Both the position numbers and the translations under genes were made by a program. From Thiomicrorhabdus sp965603495 (GTDB taxonomy: Bacteria > Pseudomonadota > Gammaproteobacteria > Thiomicrospirales > Thiomicrospiraceae), in NCBI GenBank assembly GCA_965603495.1, contig CBFDDF010000005.1, forward strand, positions 62,001 to 126,000: a stretch of 64,000 nucleotides of DNA. The letters are read 5' to 3'. Under the pieces are notes generated by a model, which saw nothing but the letters and a program-made list of their open reading frames with translations, was not told the DNA's origin and did no database searches. Position 1 is the stretch's first letter. Each line of letters begins with the position of its first letter. This document shows, one piece after another, positions 33,492 to 41,899 of the stretch.

Positions 33492-34484
33492 ATGAAATTT
33501 ATAAATACACTTGCTGGATGCCTTTTATTGGGCTCTACTTCAGCAATGGCTGATGCAACTGTGATGGGGGTTCCAGCGATTGGATTCGTATCACTTTCTG
33601 TGTTGGTGACAGCCGTTGTGGTGGGAGCCTTAGTGTATATTCTTTGGTGTAATAAATCGGGTGTCTGTGAACAGTCCCAGCTTATTAATGAACTCAATTC
33701 AATTGTAAAATCAGAAGATTTTGCAACCACTATAAATCCAGACAATACTGATCCAAAGCTGGTTGCTGTTATCAACGCTCTATTAGAGACGGCTTCAAAT
33801 AATATTACCATGCAGATGATAGAGAAGTCACAAGTGGCATCTAAAATGGCTGATTCTGAAGCTCAGATGGAAGAGTTAAATGAGATGTTGGCATCTTGTT
33901 ACGCTGAACAGCAAGAGGCCTCATTGTCTTCAGCACGTTTCGATAATTCTGAATTGTTAGGCCTGTCTTCTCTATTGTCAGGTGTTGTTGAGCAGATGAA
34001 TAAAAGCTCTATCGAAGTTATGGAAACGACGGGGAACGTTATTACTGAAGTTGGCGGCTTGACAGATGATGTCGCCCACGCTTCCGATGTTATCAAGCGT
34101 TTAGAGAAAGATAGTAGCAATATTGGTACGGTTTTGATTCTGATTCGTGATATTGCCGAACAAACTAATTTATTGGCGTTGAATGCGGCAATCGAAGCAG
34201 CGCGAGCAGGAGAGCATGGACGAGGATTTGCCGTAGTTGCGGATGAAGTTCGTATCCTTGCCGGTAAAACTCAGAAAGCAACCACTGAAATTCAAACTAT
34301 TATTGAAGAGTTACAGCAACGTGCTAGAGATGCGGTTCAGGTAATGGAGACCAGTCAAGGACGTGTTGGTTCCACTCAAACTCAAGCTGCTAGGGTCAAT
34401 GAAATATTAAATGGTATTGTCGATAACCTTTCTGAGTTAAAATCTGCGCAGAATAAATTATCAAGTGCTATCCAAAACAGTTAA
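33492..34484 (+). CDS. Small membrane MCP-domain protein
   Basis: A 330-residue protein with an N-terminal hydrophobic or signal-like segment (residues about 4-20), a transmembrane helix (about 29-52) and a cytosolic methyl-accepting chemotaxis signalling domain. The hairpin tip E-Q-T-N-L-L-A-L-N-A-A-I-E-A-A-R-A-G-E is at residues 223-241. The predicted periplasmic part is only about ten residues, so it cannot sense ligands outside like classic receptors. It starts nine bases after fliK and lies just before motA, which suggests a motor- or flagellum-linked signal; the function is unknown. Confidence 0.8.
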   Translation: MKFINTLAGCLLLGSTSAMADATVMGVPAIGFVSLSVLVTAVVVGALVYILWCNKSGVCEQSQLINELNSIVKSEDFATTINPDNTDPKLVAVINALLETASNNITMQMIEKSQVASKMADSEAQMEELNEMLASCYAEQQEASLSSARFDNSELLGLSSLLSGVVEQMNKSSIEVMETTGNVITEVGGLTDDVAHASDVIKRLEKDSSNIGTVLILIRDIAEQTNLLALNAAIEAARAGEHGRGFAVVADEVRILAGKTQKATTEIQTIIEELQQRARDAVQVMETSQGRVGSTQTQAARVNEILNGIVDNLSELKSAQNKLSSAIQNS

Positions 34485-34526
34485 TGGATGTTGGGTCAGT
34501 CGTAGAAGAAGATAGGTGAATCAAAA

Positions 34527-35378
34527 ATGAAAGCAATTATCGGTACACTCGTCGTAATTGGCACCTTGCTGGGTGGTTATCTCCCGCATGGTGGTTTTGC
34601 GATTTTGATTCAGCCACTTGAAGTTGTCATTATCTGTGGTGGTGCTCTAGGCGCTTATATTATTGCTAATCCAGGTTGGGTTATCAAAGCTGGTTTCTCT
34701 AAGGGTATTGGCTTAGCGAAGCCTGGTGTTCATAATAAAGCGCTATACATGGAGCTTTTGGGGCTGTTGTTTAAGATTTTTAATAAAGCACGACGTGAAG
34801 GTTTAATGTCAATTGAGGCCGATGTGGAAGAGCCACATGACAGTGAGTTATTTAACAGTGCGCCGTTAGTGGCGGCAGATCATCATGCGTTGGATTTTAT
34901 CTGTGATTATTTAAGACTGATGATCAGTGGTGCAAGCAACCCTTATCAATTAGAAGATTTAATGATTTTAGAGTTGGATTCTCATCACCATGAGGCAATG
35001 ATGCCAAGTGCTGCTATTGGTAAGGTCTCGGAAGGTTTGCCGGCTTTCGGTATCGTCGCTGCAGTTTTGGGGATTATCGTCACCATGAGTTATCTAGATG
35101 CTGGACCAATGGAAATTGCGCATCATATGTCGGTGGCCTTAGTGGGTACTTTCATGGGTATTTTGGTTGCCTATGGTTTTGTTGCACCGATTGGTTCTGA
35201 ATTAGCGAACCGTGCTGAAGCTGAAAGCGCATTTTTTGGAGTAATTAAAACTGGTTTGATGGCGAATCTTAATGGTTATGCACCTTCGGTTGCAGTCGAG
35301 TTCGGTCGTAAAGCAATTCCAAGTCACGAAAGACCCTCTTTTGCAGAAGTTGATGAGTTTTTACAAACTCAAAAGTAA
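34527..35378 (+). CDS. motA: Flagellar motor stator protein MotA
   Basis: Inner-membrane ion channel and torque subunit. The 283 residues start M-K-A-I-I-G-T-L-V-V-I-G with a Gly-rich first helix, the second helix L-E-V-V-I-I-C-G-G-A-L-G, a cytosolic loop with conserved charged residues, and the last two helices containing P-A-F-G-I-V-A-A-V-L-G and A-L-V-G-T-F-M-G-I-L-V-A-Y-G. Length and pattern match the proton-type MotA rather than the shorter PomA. Confidence 0.93.
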   Translation: MKAIIGTLVVIGTLLGGYLPHGGFAILIQPLEVVIICGGALGAYIIANPGWVIKAGFSKGIGLAKPGVHNKALYMELLGLLFKIFNKARREGLMSIEADVEEPHDSELFNSAPLVAADHHALDFICDYLRLMISGASNPYQLEDLMILELDSHHHEAMMPSAAIGKVSEGLPAFGIVAAVLGIIVTMSYLDAGPMEIAHHMSVALVGTFMGILVAYGFVAPIGSELANRAEAESAFFGVIKTGLMANLNGYAPSVAVEFGRKAIPSHERPSFAEVDEFLQTQK

Positions 35379-35419
35379 TTGATTGAATTATATCGAACTC
35401 CATAACTGGTTGAGTTTTC

Positions 35420-36301
35420 ATGAGTGATGAACAGTCCATAATAATTAAACGTTTAAATAAGTGCCCCCATGTTGCACATGGTGGGGCATGGAAAATTGCG
35501 TTTGCGGATTTTATGACTGCAGCAATGGCGTTCTTCTTAATGCTTTGGGTTTTAAGCGGCGTCAACGACGAAGAAATGAAGGCAATGGCAGAGTATTTTA
35601 GAGATCCGACCGTGATTGAAGCCTCTCCTTCTACTTTGGTAGAGTCTAAAGAAGCTGGCCAAACCTCTGATGCAATGATTGATATGGGGGGCTTTAAAGA
35701 TGCGCCAAAAGGATCAGAGGGCGATGAAGATGGCTCTGGTAAAGCTGATGAGACGGCCAGTCTTGAGGCGATGAAACTCGCTTTGGAGCAGAAGATTGAA
35801 GAGAGTGAAGCCTTAAGAGAGTTTAAGGAGCAGTTTAAAATTGATATTACGCCCAACGGCTTGCAAGTACAGATTTTAGATGACCGTAAACGCCCCATGT
35901 TTGGCTCAGGTGTCGATATCCCTAAAGACTATGCCTCTAAGTTGTTAAGAGAAGTTGGAGCGGTACTCGCAAGTACCCCTAATAAAATTAGTGTTGCAGG
36001 GCATACGGATTCTTCTGGATATCATGCAAGTTCAGAATATACTAACTGGGAACTCTCTGCTGATAGAGCGAATGCAGCCCGAAGATTGTTACTGGATGGC
36101 GGAGTCAATTCAAACCGAATCGCTCAGGCGGTCGGTATGGCAGATACCATCCCTTTTGATAAAGAAAATCCGTATAATCCACGAAATAGAAGAATTAGTA
36201 TTATTGTCCTCAATAAGGAAGCGGAGGAGCGTTTACGCAGTTTGAGTGAAGCACCACAAGTACAAAATTTAAATGATCAAACCCTGTTGATAGGGCACTA
36301 A
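35420..36301 (+). CDS. motB: Flagellar motor stator protein MotB
   Basis: Stator subunit anchored to peptidoglycan. Residues 1-24 are cytosolic, with H-G-G-A-W-K before the single transmembrane helix; Asp30 in F-A-D-F-M-T-A is the ion-carrying residue. The plug region follows, and residues about 175-280 form the OmpA-like domain (V-A-G-H-T-D-S-S-G, N-W-E-L-S-A-D-R-A-N-A, N-P-R-N-R-R-I). At 293 residues it is complete. Confidence 0.94.
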   Translation: MSDEQSIIIKRLNKCPHVAHGGAWKIAFADFMTAAMAFFLMLWVLSGVNDEEMKAMAEYFRDPTVIEASPSTLVESKEAGQTSDAMIDMGGFKDAPKGSEGDEDGSGKADETASLEAMKLALEQKIEESEALREFKEQFKIDITPNGLQVQILDDRKRPMFGSGVDIPKDYASKLLREVGAVLASTPNKISVAGHTDSSGYHASSEYTNWELSADRANAARRLLLDGGVNSNRIAQAVGMADTIPFDKENPYNPRNRRISIIVLNKEAEERLRSLSEAPQVQNLNDQTLLIGH

Positions 36302-36352
36302 GGCGATTAGAGTCTGAAAGACCTGGTACGTTGAATAGCAAAAGGAAGAACT

Positions 36353-36973
36353 ATGTCTAAAGAAGAAATTAAAGAAGAAGGCCAAGAAGAGAAGAAAAGT
36401 GGCGGTAAAGGTCTTGTTATCGTTTTGCTTGTCGTGGTTATTCTACTGCTAGTCGGCGTTGGTGCTATGGCTTTTCTACTTATGAGTGGCGGACATGATA
36501 AGGCAGAGGGCGTTGCAGATGAAGGAATGCATGCTTCTGCTGAGCATGGCTCTGAAGATGCGCATGGCGAAGAGGTAGCTGATGTCGGCCATGCAAAGAG
36601 CTACTCTCCAAAGTATAAGCAGTTTGAGCCACCTGCACCAGAAGCAGCGCCAACGTACTTTATTATGGATAAGTTTGTTGTTAACTTTAACGGCGATGGT
36701 CAGGCGAAATTTTTAGCGGTGGATTTACAGTTCATGTCTTATTATGTGCAAGTAGTTGGTGCAGATGGTGAAATGGAGCATTTGCGTCCTATTCTTAAAA
36801 ATGATATTCAAAGACTGTTACGTAACCAGCACTTTAATGAATTGAATAAACCTGATGGACCGGATCATTTGAGAGCGGAAATTCTTGAGGTTGCCCGTAA
36901 AGTTTTAGAGAAACACAACATTTACCCTGAATTGATTGAAGACGTCTATATGACACGTTTCGTCATGCAATAA
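36353..36973 (+). CDS. fliL: Flagellar basal body-associated protein FliL
   Basis: Single-pass membrane protein that supports the stator. The transmembrane helix is at about residues 22-45 (L-V-I-V-L-L-V-V-V-I-L-L-L). The periplasmic segment after it is His/Glu/Ala-rich; the conserved FliL domain follows (Y-F-I-M-D-K-F-V-V-N-F, L-A-V-D-L-Q-F-M). The length of 206 residues includes a slightly long linker. fliM starts ten bases later. Confidence 0.92.
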   Translation: MSKEEIKEEGQEEKKSGGKGLVIVLLVVVILLLVGVGAMAFLLMSGGHDKAEGVADEGMHASAEHGSEDAHGEEVADVGHAKSYSPKYKQFEPPAPEAAPTYFIMDKFVVNFNGDGQAKFLAVDLQFMSYYVQVVGADGEMEHLRPILKNDIQRLLRNQHFNELNKPDGPDHLRAEILEVARKVLEKHNIYPELIEDVYMTRFVMQ

Positions 36974-36983
36974 GGCTTCCGAA

Positions 36984-38003
36984 ATGGATGATATTTTAAG
37001 TCAAGATGAAGTCGATGCTCTTTTAAAGGGCATGGGCGGTGGTGATGTCGAAACCGAAGATGATGATACTGCAAGTGGTGGCAGTGCTAAATCTTACGAT
37101 TTTACCAATCAAGAGCGAATTGTTCGTGGGCGTTTGCCTGCCTTAGATATTATCAATGAACGATTTGCGAGAGGCTTTCAACGTCATTTTAATGAGATGA
37201 TAATGTCAAGTGTTGAAGTAACGGCCGGCGAAGTCAAAATTATTAAGATGATTGATTATTTAAGGAATCTTTTTGTACCAACCAGTTTAAATATTTATCG
37301 TATTAATCCCTTGAACGGCGTTTCATTATTCACGTTGGATTCGAAGTTGATTTTTACGGCCGTTGACATCTATTTCGGTGGAACGGGATTGTTGCCCTTT
37401 AAAATAGAGGGGCGAGAGTATACGCCAGTTGAAATGAGTATGGTTCGTAGTATTTTAGATATATCAGCAGAAAATCTCCGTAAGGCTTGGGGTCCTGTCA
37501 TGGATATCGAAGTTGAATATATGCATTCAGAAATGAATCCTAAATTTGCAGGGATTGTAGATCCAACCGATATGATTATCGTGAGTCAAATCAACGTCCG
37601 TTTCGAAGGTGTTGAGGGCCGTGTAGATATTGTTATGCCTTATGCAATGCTAGAGCCTATCAGAGATAAGCTTGAAGAAGGTATGCAGAACCTGCAGGGT
37701 GAAAGTGATAACCGATGGTCGAGAACGCTTAAAGAAGAAGCGAAGAATATTGAAATTAATTTAAGTGTCAATCTAACAGAATTACAGATGAGCATGGATG
37801 ACTTAATGAAGATGGAAAAAGGCGATATTATTCCTATTGAAATGCCAAAATATGTCACCATTAAAGCCGAGGATATTGCTATTGTGCATGGACAACTCGG
37901 TGAAAGTAATAACAAGAAAGCGGTCAAAATAGAAAAAATATTACATCATCCCGCTTATCAAGAGAAAACAGTAGGGAATGTGAAGGAGTGGTACGATGAG
38001 TGA
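36984..38003 (+). CDS. fliM: Flagellar motor switch protein FliM
   Basis: C-ring protein that receives phospho-CheY. The N-terminal peptide M-D-D-I-L-S-Q-D-E-V-D-A-L-L-K-G is the CheY-docking site. The middle domain (residues about 45-230) and the C-terminal SpoA domain are complete; 339 residues. The stop overlaps the fliN start by eight bases. Confidence 0.96.
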   Translation: MDDILSQDEVDALLKGMGGGDVETEDDDTASGGSAKSYDFTNQERIVRGRLPALDIINERFARGFQRHFNEMIMSSVEVTAGEVKIIKMIDYLRNLFVPTSLNIYRINPLNGVSLFTLDSKLIFTAVDIYFGGTGLLPFKIEGREYTPVEMSMVRSILDISAENLRKAWGPVMDIEVEYMHSEMNPKFAGIVDPTDMIIVSQINVRFEGVEGRVDIVMPYAMLEPIRDKLEEGMQNLQGESDNRWSRTLKEEAKNIEINLSVNLTELQMSMDDLMKMEKGDIIPIEMPKYVTIKAEDIAIVHGQLGESNNKKAVKIEKILHHPAYQEKTVGNVKEWYDE

Positions 38004-38484
38004 TGAAGAAGATGTGAGTGCATGGGGAGATGCTTTGGCAGAACAAGCGGATGCAGAAGAAGATCCATGGGGAGATGCTTTAGCAGAACAAGCGGATGCA
38101 GAAGAAGATCCATGGGGGGATGCTTTGTCCCAGCAAGCGGATGCAGAAAAAAGTGCTGAAGCTGAGACGATTAGCGCTGCTGCATTTGACGAGTTAGCGT
38201 CAGAGCGTGGAGACAGTACAAACAAGGTTGATTTGGATGTGTTGCTGGATATTCCAGTGACCTTGCAGCTTGAAATTGGGCGAGCCAAAGTTTCGATAAG
38301 AAATTTACTTTCTTATACGCAGGGTTCTGTTGTTGAGATGGATCGTCTGGCGGGTGAACCTTTGGATCTTTTGGTTAATGGAACTCTCATTGCACACGGT
38401 GAAGTTGTCGTAATAAATGATAAGTTCGGGGTACGTTTGACGGATGTTGTGAGTCCTCAAGATCGTATTAAGAAGTTAAAGTAA
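37996..38484 (+). CDS. fliN: Flagellar motor switch protein FliN
   Basis: C-ring base protein. The SpoA domain at residues about 75-160 (L-D-I-P-V-T-L-Q-L-E-I-G, D-L-L-V-N-G, G-V-R-L-T-D-V) is standard. The N-terminal part holds three tandem units of 15 residues, W-G-D-A-L-A-E-Q-A-D-A-E-E-D-P, of which the first two are identical in protein. Other FliN proteins have one W-x-x-A-L-x-E-Q motif in this place. The 162 residues are therefore slightly longer than usual. It overlaps fliM and fliO. Confidence 0.94.
   Translation: MSDEEDVSAWGDALAEQADAEEDPWGDALAEQADAEEDPWGDALSQQADAEKSAEAETISAAAFDELASERGDSTNKVDLDVLLDIPVTLQLEIGRAKVSIRNLLSYTQGSVVEMDRLAGEPLDLLVNGTLIAHGEVVVINDKFGVRLTDVVSPQDRIKKLK
38023..38157. 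repeat. Three 45-bp tandem repeats in fliN
   Basis: Units at 38023-38067, 38068-38112 and 38113-38157. The first two differ by one silent base in the part compared; the third diverges at its end. Confidence 0.92.
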
Positions 38485-38936
38485 TGGTTAAAAGCTACCA
38501 GGCCTGGTCATTATTCTTGACACTATTTTTCTCGACAACGAGTTGGGCGCTTGATGCGCCTGCCGTTGGTGACTCTGTGACGCGACCCAGTGAATATTTT
38601 GGTCAGATTTTGGTGTCACTGGTTCTGGTGCTGCTGATTATCTTCGTCGCAGCATGGTTGTTAAGGCGGTATGGTCGTTTTCCAGGAGTGGCAGATGGTC
38701 ACCTAAAAGTGATTGGTGCTTTATCAGTCGGTCAACGCGAAAGAATTATGCTACTTCAAGTCGGTAAAGAGCAAATTTTGGTGGGGGTGACTTCTAATAA
38801 AATTTCGACACTACATCAGCTTGAAGAACCTGTTCAAGTAAAGGATAATGCTCCTATTGGCGGTCAGTTTTCTCAACGACTGCAAGAAGCATTAAAATCC
38901 AGGGATATTAAACAAACTCCACGTGCAGATACTTAA
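38484..38936 (+). CDS. fliO: Flagellar biosynthesis protein FliO
   Basis: Membrane assembly factor for FliP. Residues 1-22 look like a signal or first hydrophobic segment; the main transmembrane helix is about residues 40-60 (I-L-V-S-L-V-L-V-L-L-I-I-F-V-A-A-W-L-L-R-R). The cytosolic domain carries V-G-Q-R-E-R-I-M-L-L-Q-V-G-K-E-Q-I-L-V-G-V, typical of FliO. Its codons 5-8 are formed by palindrome copy 3. The start overlaps the fliN stop by one base. Confidence 0.92.
   Translation: MVKSYQAWSLFLTLFFSTTSWALDAPAVGDSVTRPSEYFGQILVSLVLVLLIIFVAAWLLRRYGRFPGVADGHLKVIGALSVGQRERIMLLQVGKEQILVGVTSNKISTLHQLEEPVQVKDNAPIGGQFSQRLQEALKSRDIKQTPRADT
38497..38508. repeat. Palindrome ACCAGGCCTGGT, copy 3
   Basis: Lies within the fourth to eighth codons of fliO and codes for Y-Q-A-W-S. 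The same frame is used by the copy in flhF. Confidence 0.9.
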
Positions 38937-39675
38937 ACCGCTTGCTTTTCTTTTCTTAAGTTTATTCCCAATTCTTTCATGGGCGATGCCTGGCATTCCT
39001 GCATTTACGGTAGAAACCGATGCGACAGGCAGTCAAGACTACACCTTAACCATGCAAGTTCTGTTGTTAATGACAGGGTTAACCTTGTTACCGGCGGCAT
39101 TAATTGCCACAACCTCTTTTCTTCGCATTATCATTGTACTCGCGTTGCTTCGCCAAGCACTCGGCACCATGCAAACGCCTTCCAATCAAGTATTAATCGG
39201 GTTGTCGTTATTTTTAACTCTGTTTATTATGGGGCCGGTGTTCGATAAAATATACGATGTAGCTGTTGGTCCTTATATGGAAGAGCAAATTCAGTTTAAA
39301 GAAGCGGTTGAGCTTGGGGCGGGGCCAATGCATCAGTTTATGTTGCAGCAAACACGTGAGGATGATTTAGGTATGTTTGCCGAGATGGCCGATGTGACGC
39401 TGACCAATCCTCAGGAAGTACCGTTTCAAGTACTTGTTCCAGCGTTTATGACCAGCGAACTCAAAACCGCATTTCAGATTGGTTTTATGTTATTTATCCC
39501 ATTTTTAATTATCGATTTAGTGGTTGCAAGTCTACTGATGTCTATGGGTATGATGATGCTTTCTCCAATGATTATCTCACTGCCCTTTAAGCTCATGCTG
39601 TTTGTGTTAATTGATGGTTGGGCGTTGGTGGTGGGGACGATTGCTAACAGCTTTGTCGTGCCGGGAGGCGTCTGA
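38923..39675 (+). CDS. fliP: Flagellar export gate protein FliP
   Basis: Core of the export gate. The GTG at 38923 overlaps fliO by 14 bases and gives the normal cleavable signal sequence (residues 1-21, ending S-W-A). The 250 residues show the FliP signature motifs T-S-F-L-R-I-I-I-V-L-A-L-L-R and F-Q-I-G-F-M-L-F-I-P-F-L-I-I-D. No Shine-Dalgarno is close, so translation is probably coupled to fliO. Confidence 0.95.
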   Translation: MQILKPLAFLFLSLFPILSWAMPGIPAFTVETDATGSQDYTLTMQVLLLMTGLTLLPAALIATTSFLRIIIVLALLRQALGTMQTPSNQVLIGLSLFLTLFIMGPVFDKIYDVAVGPYMEEQIQFKEAVELGAGPMHQFMLQQTREDDLGMFAEMADVTLTNPQEVPFQVLVPAFMTSELKTAFQIGFMLFIPFLIIDLVVASLLMSMGMMMLSPMIISLPFKLMLFVLIDGWALVVGTIANSFVVPGGV

Positions 39676-39944
39676 TGCAACAGGAATTTGTCTTAACGCT
39701 TGGACAACGAATGCTGGAGGTGGTTACTATGCTCGCAGCACCTTTGTTAATTCCGGCTTTAGCGGTTGGTTTGTTAGTGGGTATGTTTCAGGCAGCCACA
39801 CAAATCAATGAAATGACGCTGAGTTTTATTCCAAAATTAGCGGTTATCGGCATTGCACTCGTTCTTGCTGGACCGTGGATGTTAACGACCTTAATCTCAT
39901 TCACTCGAGAGCTTTATCTAAATATTCCAGCTATGATAGGCTAG
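39675..39944 (+). CDS. fliQ: Flagellar export gate protein FliQ
   Basis: Small gate subunit with two transmembrane helices (residues about 16-40 and 52-75). The 89 residues include the conserved L-L-V-G-M-F-Q-A-A-T-Q-I-N-E-M-T-L-S-F. The ATG overlaps the TGA of fliP. Confidence 0.95.
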   Translation: MQQEFVLTLGQRMLEVVTMLAAPLLIPALAVGLLVGMFQAATQINEMTLSFIPKLAVIGIALVLAGPWMLTTLISFTRELYLNIPAMIG

Positions 39945-39948
39945 GTTG

Positions 39949-40728
39949 ATGTCTTTTAGCTATCCAGAATTCCTCCAGCTGGTTGGTCTCTATTTTTATC
40001 CTTTTGTGCGCATTGGTGCGATGCTTTCCATTATGCCGATTTATGGTATTCGAGCGGTTCCCGCTCAAGTCAAAGTTATTTTAACCATTTTTATTACCAT
40101 GGCCGTCGCACCGTCTTTAGCCTTGCCGCCGCCTGTGGATCCGTTTACCTGGCAAGGTGTCTTGTTTATCCTTCAGCAAATATTGATTGGCTTAGCGATG
40201 GGCATTGTGTTTCAGGTTGTATTTCAGGCATTTGTCATGGCTGGACATATGATTGCGATGGGGATGGGCTTGGCATTTGCTTCGATGGTTGATCCAAGTA
40301 CTGGCTCGTCAGCGCCCATTGTTTCACAATACTTTACGATTATTGTAATCTTGCTATTTTTGGCATTAAACGGTCATTTATTGGTTATTCAAATGGTGGT
40401 AGATAGTTTTGAATATTTACCGGTGGGTGTTGAGTTTCTCAATAGGGATAGTATTCGCCTCATCGTTGAGTTTGGGAGTTATATGTTTTCTGCGGGAGTT
40501 TTAATTTCCTTGCCAGCGATTACTGCACTTTTACTAATCAATGTATCGTTTGGAGTGGTTACGAGAGCGGCGCCTGCATTGAATATTTTTGCAGTCGGTT
40601 TTCCGATCACTTTGTTAACAGGCCTAGTCATGTTGTCCTTGACCACGCCTTTGATATTACCGCATTTGCAAGAGTTGATTCATCGGGCGATGGAAGTCGT
40701 TATGCAATTACGGTTAACTGGGCCTTAA
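39949..40728 (+). CDS. fliR: Flagellar export gate protein FliR
   Basis: Gate subunit with about six transmembrane helices. The ATG at 39949 is preferred to the in-frame TTG three bases earlier. The 259 residues contain the FliR landmarks F-V-R-I-G-A-M, R-A-V-P-A-Q-V-K and A-S-M-V-D-P. It is four bases from flhB. Confidence 0.95.
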   Translation: MSFSYPEFLQLVGLYFYPFVRIGAMLSIMPIYGIRAVPAQVKVILTIFITMAVAPSLALPPPVDPFTWQGVLFILQQILIGLAMGIVFQVVFQAFVMAGHMIAMGMGLAFASMVDPSTGSSAPIVSQYFTIIVILLFLALNGHLLVIQMVVDSFEYLPVGVEFLNRDSIRLIVEFGSYMFSAGVLISLPAITALLLINVSFGVVTRAAPALNIFAVGFPITLLTGLVMLSLTTPLILPHLQELIHRAMEVVMQLRLTGP

Positions 40729-40732
40729 GCAG

Positions 40733-41857
40733 ATGGCTGAAAATGCTGACGGTTCTGAAAAGTCCGAAGAACCCACGGACAAAAAACTCCGAGAGGCCAA
40801 GGAGAAGGGCCAAGTTCCGCGTTCCAAAGAGCTCACGACTCTGTTATTGACCCTTTCAGCGGCACTTTTCTTTATGTTCTACGGCAAAGAAATGATTGCT
40901 GATTTTGTTGTGTTGATGTCTAAGGGACTGAGTTTTGATCGATCATTGGCTTTTGATGAGCTGAAAATGTTTGATTTGATAGGCGCCATTGTTTTGCAAT
41001 CCATTTATTTGATTACGCCTTTTCTATTGTTGATGGCGTTGATTGCTTTAGTCGCTCCGCTGTTACTGGGAGGGTGGTCTTTTAGCGCTAAAGCAATGGC
41101 ACCTAAAATGAGCAAGTTAAATCCGGTTTCAGGGATTAAGCGCATGTTCTCTACTAAAGCATTATTAGAACTGTTTAAAGCCTTAGCTAAGTTTAGTTTG
41201 GTCTTGTCGGTTGCGGTTTACTTTATGTATGCGATCTTTGGTGAGATATTGGCCTTAGGCATAGAGCCTTTAACGTTTGCTATGGGCCATGCCGGTAGCT
41301 TGATTATTGAAGCATTTGTATTTGTGAGTTTATCTCTATTAGTAGTGGCAGTGATTGATGTGCCGTTTCAACTTTGGGATCACAATAGACAGTTGAAAAT
41401 GACCAAGCAAGAAGTGAAAGAAGAGCACAAGCAGCAAGAGGGGAATCCTGAAGTTAAAGGGCGAATTCGTCAAGTTCAACGTGAAATGTCACAACGTCGG
41501 ATGATGCAAAAAGTGCCTGATGCTGATGTGATTATTACCAATCCAACCCACTTCGCGGTTGCTTTAAAATATGATCCTGATGATATGCAGGAGCCGATTG
41601 TTTTAGCAGTCGGAGCAGACTTTATGGCAGCCCAAATTAGAACCATCGCAAAGGAAAATAATATAACCATTGTAGAAGCCCCCCCCTTGGCGCGTGCTTT
41701 ATACTATAATGCTGAAATAGACCGCCCAATTCCCTATGATTTGTTCAAGGCGGTGGCTTCCGTTTTAGCCTATGTGTACCAGTTAAAAGAATATGGCAAA
41801 GCGGATCAGATAGATTTTTCTGGGTTACCTATACCTGAAGATATGAAAACAGAATGA
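40733..41857 (+). CDS. flhB: Flagellar export switch protein FlhB
   Basis: Controls the substrate switch from rod/hook to filament proteins. The N-terminal part has S-E-E-P-T-D-K-K-L-R-E-A-K-E-K-G-Q and four transmembrane helices; the cytosolic domain contains the autocleavage motif N-P-T-H at about residue 270. The 374 residues are normal. A run of eight C (41679-41686) codes for A-P-P-L in the C-terminal domain. A separate short homologue of this domain is encoded at 50738-51040. Confidence 0.96.
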   Translation: MAENADGSEKSEEPTDKKLREAKEKGQVPRSKELTTLLLTLSAALFFMFYGKEMIADFVVLMSKGLSFDRSLAFDELKMFDLIGAIVLQSIYLITPFLLLMALIALVAPLLLGGWSFSAKAMAPKMSKLNPVSGIKRMFSTKALLELFKALAKFSLVLSVAVYFMYAIFGEILALGIEPLTFAMGHAGSLIIEAFVFVSLSLLVVAVIDVPFQLWDHNRQLKMTKQEVKEEHKQQEGNPEVKGRIRQVQREMSQRRMMQKVPDADVIITNPTHFAVALKYDPDDMQEPIVLAVGADFMAAQIRTIAKENNITIVEAPPLARALYYNAEIDRPIPYDLFKAVASVLAYVYQLKEYGKADQIDFSGLPIPEDMKTE

Positions 41858-41867
41858 GTTTTGTAAA

Positions 41868-41893
41868 CGTAAGATTAAGTCGTAAGATTAAGT
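41868..41893. repeat. 13-bp direct repeat before flhA
   Basis: CGTAAGATTAAGT occurs twice in tandem in the short flhB-flhA gap. A promoter is not visible here. Confidence 0.8.
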
Positions 41894-41899
41894 TTCTAA

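Noticed and set aside
36320..36345. TGGTAC...GC motif before fliL resembling a sigma-54 promoter
   Set aside because: The distance between GG and GC is 11 bases instead of the strict 10, and the TTGC part is missing.
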